Positions 13,090 to 18,998 of a stretch of 18,998 nucleotides of DNA are shown one piece after another; the stretch's first letter is position 1; each line of letters begins with the position of its first letter. The notes under the pieces were generated by a model that did no database searches, was not told where the DNA came from, and saw only the letters and a program-made list of their open reading frames with translations. This DNA is from JAKBCQ01 sp021807585. Its GTDB lineage: Bacteria > Planctomycetota > Planctomycetia > Isosphaerales > Isosphaeraceae. Location: positions 1-18,998 of the forward strand of contig DAHWFG010000554.1 in the NCBI GenBank assembly GCA_027325115.1. The letters run 5' to 3'. A program made the position numbers and the translations under genes.

Positions 13090-15981
13090 TCAGCGGGGAG
13101 ATTGTTTTCGGTTTTCGCCGTGGGGCGCCGCGAAGGCTTTGATTTTGAGAGCGGCGCGGGCCGCGAATTCGCCGGGGGCGCAGGCGGCGGCCTTGTTCGC
13201 CGCGGCGCCGCACGCCGGCGCGTTCCCGGCGTCGAGTTCGAGCGACGCGAGGCCGAAATACGCCTCGAACAGTTTGGGGTCGGCTTCGATCGCGGTTTGA
13301 TAAGCCGATCGAGCCGCGTCAAATCGATCCTCGACCAGATACGTGAGGCCGACGCGGGCTGAACGGAGGGGATTGTCGGCGTTCGATCCCCCTTCAAGCC
13401 ACGCGGCGCGCGCCTTCGCGGGCTCTCCCAGATGTAAATACAACGTTCCCAGGCGATCGGTCCACTCCCACGATCGAGCCTCGGCGGGGGTCGATTTTTC
13501 GATCAGTTCGGCCGCGGTCGCAACCCTCCCCGAGTCGAGCAATTCGCCGATCTTCCGTTCGAGTTCGTCGCGGTTTTTCCAGGCTAAATCGGGCGCGGGT
13601 CCGAGCCTGCTTTTGAGCGGACCGAGCGAATCGCGGGCGACCTTTTGATAATTCGCTTGATGTTCATTAAACGGCTCAAGCGCGATCAGCCGTTCGACGA
13701 TCGGCAACGACGCCTCGTCCATCCCCTTCGACGAATAAATCATCAATAATTGCAGACGTAAGCCGAAGTCGTCGGGAGCGAGAATCGCCGCGCGGTTGAG
13801 GTTGTAAGAGACGCGCGTCGTCGTCAGGTCGAAGACGGGATCGATTCTGAGCTTGTAGCGAGGGATCCGTTTTTCGCCGACGGGGTCGCGCACGGCTTCC
13901 AACAATCCGCGGAGTTTCCAGCCCTGGGGCGAATCGGGGTCGAGTTCGATCGCCCGCCGCGCCGCGTCGATTCCCGAAAGAACGAGTGCGAGCCGAACGT
14001 CGCCGCGGGCGCGCTCGCTCGCCGCCAGATCCGACGCGTAATTCTTGAACGCCCCGGCGATCGCCAATGCCTCGGCGCTCGTCCGCGGAGGCTCGATATT
14101 TTGGTGGAAATGTCTCGATCCGAAATCCACCATCGAGCCGTTAATTGCTTGTTCATAAGATTTGTGAACATAAACCGCTGCAATTTCGTCGAACCAGACG
14201 CATCGCCAGTCGGGATGAACCAAAAGCGACGCTCCGACCGCGTGCGCGGTCGCGTGATCGGTCAGCACGCTCGGTCTTCCCATCGCGTTCAAATCCCCCG
14301 CCCAATCGCCTTGATCGAGCGATATCCGCTTTTGCAGGTCGACGTACTTCTCGAACAATTCGGCGCCGATCACCTCGAGCCGCGCGTCGACGAAAACCTT
14401 ACGTTCGGGTCCGTAATAATATTCAAATAACGATACATGTCCATTATTAAAGCCGATGAACCGCTCGGGCGATCCCGGCAGGCCGCACCGTTTCACCGCG
14501 GCGTGCGGGAACCAGAACGGCTCCTCGCCGAGCGCGACGGTTCGCTTTTCTTGCGAGATCTCATATAAGAACCCGCTAAGGACAAGAACGTAGGCGATCG
14601 TTACGGCGCCGAGAGCGATCGCCCGGGGAAAAACGATCGAGCCGATTCTTGAAGATCCGCTCGGCTTTCCATTCGTCGATCCGTTGTTGGACCGGCGCGC
14701 CGCGATCGCCGCGACCCATTCCGAAAAATTCCACGCGGTGACGGCGCCCACGACCGCCGCGAATTGATGGCTGTTCCTCGTCGCCTTCCAGCTCAGCGCG
14801 CTAAACGCCAAATAAATCAGCACGCGAAACGGCACGAGCCGAAAGCGATCCTCCGAATCGACGATCGATCCGTTCTTCAATTTTTTCGACGTTCGATTCG
14901 ATTGAGATTTGTTCTTCTTTTTCTTGGTCGACGCGTCGGCCGATCTCGGCGCCGATTCGGCTCGCGTCGCGGTATCGATCGGATCGGATTTCGCTCCCGC
15001 TCCATACGGCTTGATCGAATCGGCGCCGCGAACGATCACGCTAAAGCAAAGCGGGATCACAAAGCTTAAAGCTCCCAGCAGCATCGTCGCGATGTGCATC
15101 CTGAGCGGAAAATTATTGAAACCGCCCCCCAATTGACGAATGAACAAAGGGATCGGCGTCAATTCACCGATCTGATGCGCGAATATATCGGCGCTCATGG
15201 TTTTCATGAGCGCGATCGGAAAGAGCGCGCCGCGGATGAAGTACGGATTGACGAGACAAGCAAGCCCCGTCGCGACGGATCCCGCGAGAACCGTTTTCCA
15301 CCATCCGCTCCGCTCGGCCGCGAAAGCCCCCGGCTCGAACGCCGCTCCCAGAACCGCCGCGCCCAGAAGGATCGGTCCCAACACAAATAATCCTTGTGTG
15401 TTCACCCATAAAACTTCGATCGCGGGTAAAATCCAAACGAGCGCGGCGCGATCCCTCAAGCGATGCAATACGGCCAGAAAGATCGCGATATAAAGAAACG
15501 TGATTGTTTCGGGGCGGACGTACATCCTGCCCGAGAGGACGTATAACGCCGGAAGCCACGCGAGAACGATCGCCCAGTACGGAGCGCCTCGCCTTCGCGC
15601 CGTGATCAGAATCGCCATTCCCAAAGTCGTCACCACGCACTTCGCCAGCGTCGTCGCGTCGACCCCGCCAAGCTCGTAAAGCTTGCTGATCGCAACCTGA
15701 AACCCCCAGTGCAAATCGATCCATTCATTGTTCGGAACTGTGAATGTATAAATATCTTTATGAGGGACGACGCCCGTTTTGCGGATGATATCGCCGGTGC
15801 GGAGGTGCCACCAGAAATCGGTATCTTTCAGCGGGAAAACGCCGAGCAAGAAGACGAGCCCGAGAAACAAAAGGACGACGACCGCATCGAGCGCGAACGC
15901 GAGCGACTTGGTTCCGTCGCTTGGGCGGAGTCGGCGGCTCGGCTTGCTGTTTTTCTTGGTTTCCGCGATGTCCGCCGTCAT
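13090..15981 (-). CDS. Polytopic membrane protein with C-terminal TPR repeats
   Basis: A 963-residue protein. A first membrane helix (about 27-50) is followed directly by DTDFWWHLRTGD (53-64) and WIDLHWGFQ, an aromatic/acidic pattern at the start of the first external loop that recalls GT-C-fold lipid-linked glycosyltransferases and related uncharacterised planctomycete proteins. About ten further hydrophobic segments follow. A lysine-rich loop (TKKKKNKSQSNRTSKKLKNG) interrupts them, and then comes a soluble domain that includes FVDARLEVIG. The last third carries TPR-like helices (AARRAIELDPDSPQGWKLRG, WTDRLGTLYLHLGEPAKARAAW, ARSAYQTAIEADPKLFEAYFGLASLELDAG). A role in cell-envelope polysaccharide or protein glycosylation is plausible but unproven. 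The start is unclear: ATG 15981 is chosen; ATG 16068 would add 29 basic residues. Neither has a clear ribosome binding site. Confidence 0.78.
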   Translation of the reverse strand: MTADIAETKKNSKPSRRLRPSDGTKSLAFALDAVVVLLFLGLVFLLGVFPLKDTDFWWHLRTGDIIRKTGVVPHKDIYTFTVPNNEWIDLHWGFQVAISKLYELGGVDATTLAKCVVTTLGMAILITARRRGAPYWAIVLAWLPALYVLSGRMYVRPETITFLYIAIFLAVLHRLRDRAALVWILPAIEVLWVNTQGLFVLGPILLGAAVLGAAFEPGAFAAERSGWWKTVLAGSVATGLACLVNPYFIRGALFPIALMKTMSADIFAHQIGELTPIPLFIRQLGGGFNNFPLRMHIATMLLGALSFVIPLCFSVIVRGADSIKPYGAGAKSDPIDTATRAESAPRSADASTKKKKNKSQSNRTSKKLKNGSIVDSEDRFRLVPFRVLIYLAFSALSWKATRNSHQFAAVVGAVTAWNFSEWVAAIAARRSNNGSTNGKPSGSSRIGSIVFPRAIALGAVTIAYVLVLSGFLYEISQEKRTVALGEEPFWFPHAAVKRCGLPGSPERFIGFNNGHVSLFEYYYGPERKVFVDARLEVIGAELFEKYVDLQKRISLDQGDWAGDLNAMGRPSVLTDHATAHAVGASLLVHPDWRCVWFDEIAAVYVHKSYEQAINGSMVDFGSRHFHQNIEPPRTSAEALAIAGAFKNYASDLAASERARGDVRLALVLSGIDAARRAIELDPDSPQGWKLRGLLEAVRDPVGEKRIPRYKLRIDPVFDLTTTRVSYNLNRAAILAPDDFGLRLQLLMIYSSKGMDEASLPIVERLIALEPFNEHQANYQKVARDSLGPLKSRLGPAPDLAWKNRDELERKIGELLDSGRVATAAELIEKSTPAEARSWEWTDRLGTLYLHLGEPAKARAAWLEGGSNADNPLRSARVGLTYLVEDRFDAARSAYQTAIEADPKLFEAYFGLASLELDAGNAPACGAAANKAAACAPGEFAARAALKIKAFAAPHGENRKQSPR

Positions 15982-16253
15982 TCCGCGTATCGTCCGGGAT
16001 TTGAGAACATTCCGAGAATAAGCCGCGATCGAACGCGCACGAATCGACAAACCGCGATCGATCGTCATCGAATATACAAGCCAAAACGGCCGCGGTCGAC
16101 CGAACTTGCGATCGGCCCGTCAAATCAAGACCCCGCACAAGCTTGTCGAGCCGATTCGCGCCTGCTATCGTCGGTTTGTTCGTCCCGATCCCTCCGGTTT
16201 GAAGCCCGGCGGCGCGGCACGGGTGAGTTTCCTAAACAAGGAGAAGTATCTTG

Positions 16254-16793
16254 ATGATATCGATTTGGCAAACGCTCGCGATCTGCGGGCTCGGCGTGAT
16301 GCTATCGGCGGGCGGAGCGGGCGCCGCCGAGGAGCTGAAGGTCGGCGATAAGGCGCCCGACTGGTCGCTTCCCGGCTCCGACGGCAAAACCTACAAGTTG
16401 TCGCAATTCCACGGCAAGAAAGGGGTCGTGATCGCCTGGTTCCCCAAGGCGTTCACGGGAGGCTGAACGGCCGAATGCAAGTCGTTCCGTGAGAACGGCG
16501 AGGCCCTCAAACCGCTCAACGTCGCGTACTTCACCGCGAGCGTCGACACCCCCGAAACGAACAAGAAATTCGCCGAATCGCTCAGCCTTGATTATCCCAT
16601 CCTCAGCGACCCCGGCAAAAAAACCGCCGAGGCTTACGGAGTCGTCCACGAGGGACGAGCCAATCCCGAACGCTGGACCTTCTACATCGACAAGGAGGGG
16701 ATCATCAAAAAGATCGACAAGAAAGTGCGCACCAAGAACGCGGGAGAGGATCTCGCCGCCGCGATCAAAGAACTCGGTCTCGATTCCAAATAA
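16254..16793 (+). CDS. Secreted selenocysteine-containing peroxiredoxin-like protein (TGA read as Sec)
   Basis: Read through one in-frame TGA (16464-16466), this is a 179-residue AhpC/TSA-type thioredoxin-fold protein. It has a signal peptide (MISIWQTLAICGLGVMLSAGGAGAAEE), then LKVGDKAPDWSLPGSDGKTYKLSQFHG, GVVIAWFPKAFTGG, the TGA as residue 71, TAEC with C75, and downstream YFTASVDTPETNKKFAESL, YPILSDPGKKTAEAYGV, WTFYIDKEGIIKKID, ending in TAA. In this family the residue after FTGG/FTPG is the peroxidatic cysteine, so TGA replaces exactly that codon; C75 is the likely resolving residue. The frame after the TGA stays open for 108 codons with codon use like its neighbours. AAGGAG (16238-16243) lies ten bases before the ATG; TTG 16251 is an alternative. 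Predicted role: peroxide or hydroperoxide reduction outside the cytoplasm. The alternative, a nonsense mutation, is judged less likely. Confidence 0.85.
16467..16505 (+). promoter_or_regulatory. Putative bacterial SECIS element
   Basis: Immediately after the TGA, GGCC (16469-16472) pairs with GGCC (16502-16505). Within it GTCGTTC (16481-16487) pairs with GAACGGC (16493-16499): seven base pairs including one G-U, closing a five-base apical loop CGTGA. The loop begins 21 bases after the TGA and has G at its second position. Bacterial SECIS elements bound by SelB lie in this position and have a small apical loop with a G among its first two bases. The element is inside the coding sequence, as expected in bacteria. 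Confidence 0.65.
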
Positions 16794-16836
16794 TCGAGCC
16801 GCGAGGATCTTGTCGCTTTCACGCTCGATCGCTCGC

Positions 16837-16872
16837 GATCCGGTCGGATGATTCGCCCCTTCCGACCGGATC
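16837..16872. terminator. Strong hairpin between convergent selenoprotein and permease genes
   Basis: GATCCGGTCGGA (16837-16848) pairs perfectly with TCCGACCGGATC (16861-16872), a 12-base-pair stem with a 12-base loop, 44 bases after the selenoprotein stop. It probably serves the plus-strand gene, perhaps both convergent transcripts. No T-tract follows. Confidence 0.55.
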
Positions 16873-17030
16873 GGCCGATGCGAATCAAAACACATAGATT
16901 CATCTTAAGAAATGATATTTATCCCACTTACCAAGCTTGGTCAAACGGCTTTCGATATCATAATATCTCCATTATCTTAATGAACACCGCGCGCTCGCCG
17001 GCGGCGGGATCGAGTCGTCCGAAAGTCGCA

Positions 17031-18827
17031 TCACGACGCGACCGTCGCGATCGGTTCGTCTTTCAATTCGTTCTTCGGTTCGTCTTTCGATTCGGCTTCG
17101 ACCTCGACCGGATGAGCGACGGGAGGTTGCGGAGTTCCCTCGAGCAGGCGATCGAGAGCCGTCGCGAAGTCTCCCTCGACGAATCGTCCCGCCAAACGGT
17201 CGAACCGAAACGCCGCGACAGATATCGCCGTGATCGCGGCGATCGCGAATAAGATCATGCCGATGACGTGTTGAATGATCGGGATCGATCGCATCAGCAA
17301 CATTATATTACTTTTTAATAACAAGAACGGGTTGATCCAAGACGCGAACGCGAACGCCGCGAAAACGGCTGCGAAAAGCGAGGCTATATAAACGATCAAC
17401 CGAGCCGTGAGCCAGATGATGATCGTCGTCGACATCGCGCGAGCGGCGCTTTTCGATCTGAGCGATATTTGCAGACCGATCGCGGCCATGAACGCCGAAA
17501 GGAAAAGGATTTCGGTGATCGTCGTCAAGTAATCCTCAAGTGAAAGCGCGCCGCCGATCCACGCCGCCGTCCAAAAGTAGAGCCCCGCGAGGATCAGATG
17601 TTTCATGCCGAGCAGAGCGCCGATCATCTTGGCCGAAACGATCTCCCCCGCTGATAACGGGCTCGCGAGGAGCGCGTCCCACGTGCCTCGCTCGCGTTCC
17701 GATGCGATCGAGGCCGCGGCGCGAAGCCCGACACCCCATTCGATCAGCCAAGCGAACAACGTCGTGGTAACAAACGAGAATCCCTTGATCGATAGCCACA
17801 GCGAATCGCGCCGTGATTGCGACCACGAATCGGGATGAAACCGATACCAAGCCGAAAAGACAATCGCGGCGGTCGCCAATCCGACGAGTGGAAGAATCAT
17901 GAGCGCGGCGAGGATGCGCCCCACGACTCCCAACGTGACGACCTTTTCAATCCAGACCTCTTTCCAAAGCATCGGCCGACGTTCGTCGACGGGAGGGACC
18001 GGAACGACTCCGCGACGACGACGGAGCGAGCGCCGATCCCCCGCATACGTTTTCATACACGCCGGACGAACCCTCCAGGTCGCGAAGGCGATCCCCAAAA
18101 AGCCCAATAACGGCCAAACGACGATTGTCGCGAACGACGCTCCGCCGAATCGTCCCTGAGACAACTCTTCGCACGCCGAATACGGGTTGATTCCATCGAC
18201 CCATTTGGGAATCGTGATCGACGGAGCGATCAACGAAGCGAACGGCGCCATGATGAGCGCTATCATAATTAAATATGTAAGAATCAGTGAATCTCGTGAT
18301 CGACGCGTGATCGACGAGCAAGCGAGCGCGATCCCCGTCGCGCCGATCGCCACGGCGAAACCGGGAGCGAGACACGCCGCGCTCCGCCAAACGGGGGTGT
18401 CGACGTGCGATCCGCACCAGACGAACGCGGGAAGAAACACGAGCAGAACGAACGAAGTTTGCGCGAGCTTTCCCAAAAACCGCGCCGCGACGATTTCCCA
18501 CGCGGTCGTTCGGGTCGTTAACAAAAGCCCCAGCGCGCCTCGTTCGGAATCGCCCGAAAGGCTCCCCGCGGCGATTGAAGGCGTGAACGCCAAAGCGATC
18601 GTCACCGATATCGCGATCAACCACGCTTGTGAAACGCCGTACTCATGATAAACGCTTGTTTGAAAGAAAACGTTATCCCATAAAAGCGCCGTTTCGGTTC
18701 GTAACACGATCAAGAAAACGACCGCGGCGGCGATGCCGCGAAGGATGAAGAGCCCGCCTCGTCGCGTCTCGCGCGCCGTTTCGAGCCTGACGAACGGCCC
18801 CGCGACCAATTCGAGAAGATCGATCAT
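17031..18827 (-). CDS. ABC-2-type transporter permease, duplicated
   Basis: A 598-residue integral membrane protein with roughly a dozen hydrophobic segments. Each half contains the ABC-2/NatB-type cytoplasmic coupling motif: SGDSERGALGLLLTTRTTAWEIVAARFLGKL near residues 89-120 and SERERGTWDALLASPLSAGEIVSAKMIGAL near 375-405. The protein therefore looks like a fusion of two permease units. Such permeases pair with a separate ATPase subunit, which is not in the window; the substrate is unknown. The C-terminal tail is charged with a KDEPKNELKDEP repeat. The ATG overlaps the stop of an upstream membrane-protein gene by four bases (ATGA), which fixes the start and implies an operon continuing beyond the right edge. 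Two AT-rich patches (about 17295-17330 and 18262-18295) interrupt the otherwise GC-rich codon use. Confidence 0.88.
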   Translation of the reverse strand: MIDLLELVAGPFVRLETARETRRGGLFILRGIAAAVVFLIVLRTETALLWDNVFFQTSVYHEYGVSQAWLIAISVTIALAFTPSIAAGSLSGDSERGALGLLLTTRTTAWEIVAARFLGKLAQTSFVLLVFLPAFVWCGSHVDTPVWRSAACLAPGFAVAIGATGIALACSSITRRSRDSLILTYLIMIALIMAPFASLIAPSITIPKWVDGINPYSACEELSQGRFGGASFATIVVWPLLGFLGIAFATWRVRPACMKTYAGDRRSLRRRRGVVPVPPVDERRPMLWKEVWIEKVVTLGVVGRILAALMILPLVGLATAAIVFSAWYRFHPDSWSQSRRDSLWLSIKGFSFVTTTLFAWLIEWGVGLRAAASIASERERGTWDALLASPLSAGEIVSAKMIGALLGMKHLILAGLYFWTAAWIGGALSLEDYLTTITEILFLSAFMAAIGLQISLRSKSAARAMSTTIIIWLTARLIVYIASLFAAVFAAFAFASWINPFLLLKSNIMLLMRSIPIIQHVIGMILFAIAAITAISVAAFRFDRLAGRFVEGDFATALDRLLEGTPQPPVAHPVEVEAESKDEPKNELKDEPIATVAS

Positions 18828-18998
18828 GCGACGGTCCCCGCCGCGGGCTTACCCCTCCGGCACGCCGCGACGGCTTGCGGTCGCGTGAGAAACCAGATGC
18901 AAATCGCGGGATAAATCGATCCCAAAAGCGCGGAGATCGGTATGAAAACTTTCATGACGATTGTGGTAACCCGCGTCATGTTCTTCATCGACTGAGCC
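18824..18998 (-). CDS. Membrane protein, C-terminal part (runs off the window)
   Basis: The minus strand is open from the window edge for 57 codons to a TGA that overlaps the permease start. It encodes one hydrophobic segment (VFIPISALLGSIYPAICIWFL) followed by TRPQAVAACRRGK, a basic C-terminal end that I associate with short planctomycete membrane proteins. An ATG four codons into the visible part could in principle make this a complete 54-residue protein, but a longer gene entering from outside is equally likely. The four-base overlap with the permease indicates translational coupling. The function is unknown. Confidence 0.6.
   Translation of the reverse strand, partial: AQSMKNMTRVTTIVMKVFIPISALLGSIYPAICIWFLTRPQAVAACRRGKPAAGTVA

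Noticed and set aside
16254..16466. Reading the peroxiredoxin as a pseudogene or as a 70-residue protein ending at the TGA
   Set aside because: The TGA sits exactly on the catalytic cysteine codon, there is no other stop or frameshift, the downstream half keeps its motifs and codon use, and a SECIS-like hairpin follows. A random nonsense mutation would rarely combine these. The possibility remains open until selenocysteine machinery is shown.
16302..16895. A 197-codon minus-strand open frame across the peroxiredoxin gene
   Set aside because: It is antisense to a gene with clear family motifs, contains no recognisable domain and reflects the open antisense frames typical of GC-rich DNA.
1..18998. 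Genome-wide reassignment of TGA to tryptophan
   Set aside because: Several genes here end in TGA in the expected place (DUF1501 fragment, lipoyl-like gene, membrane fragment at the right edge) and tryptophan is encoded by TGG, so TGA is a normal stop in this genome.

Overview
The window looks like a chromosomal segment of a planctomycete, most likely of the Isosphaeraceae type. The reasons are the C-terminal end of a DUF1501 protein at the left edge, a secreted CAP-domain protein whose N-terminus reads R-rich/LGLETLESRQVLS (a sorting-type N-terminus I associate with planctomycetes), the high GC with very many CGATCG words, the long spacers between genes, and the mix of small lineage-specific genes. 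The assignment is inference; no rRNA or tRNA gene is present to confirm it.

Layout, left to right. Bases 1-129 end a DUF1501 gene. A 360-base spacer with small hairpins follows, then a compact plus-strand group: a lipoyl-like protein that lacks the lipoyl lysine, a Nudix hydrolase overlapping it by four bases, thymidylate kinase (tmk) and the DNA polymerase III delta' subunit (holB), the last two overlapping. Next come a histidine-rich secreted repeat protein and an OmpR-family response regulator with its overlapping sensor histidine kinase. A minus-strand secreted dienelactone-hydrolase-family protein converges on the kinase. A plus-strand XRE-type regulator with a good sigma-70-type promoter then converges on the minus-strand CAP-domain protein, which has a clear intrinsic terminator. 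After an 805-base gene-free stretch there is a secreted HEAT-repeat protein (+), a large hairpin, two small hypothetical genes (-), and a large polytopic membrane protein with C-terminal TPRs (-).

The most notable item lies at 16254-16793: a secreted peroxiredoxin-like gene interrupted by a single in-frame TGA exactly where the peroxidatic cysteine of the family belongs (FTGG-TGA-TAEC). The frame stays fully open for 108 further codons to a TAA, and a stem-loop with the geometry of a bacterial SECIS element begins just after the TGA. I read this as a selenocysteine-containing peroxiredoxin that a standard gene caller would truncate to about 70 residues. The right edge holds a minus-strand ABC-2-type permease made of two similar halves, translationally coupled to the tail of an upstream membrane protein.

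Functional links that can be argued: tmk and holB form a DNA-precursor/replication operon; the response regulator and kinase form one two-component system, possibly connected to the His-rich secreted protein upstream of it; the permease and the upstream membrane fragment form one operon. The other genes look like independent units. Recurrent short AT-rich islands cut across both genes and spacers and are described as a separate observation.
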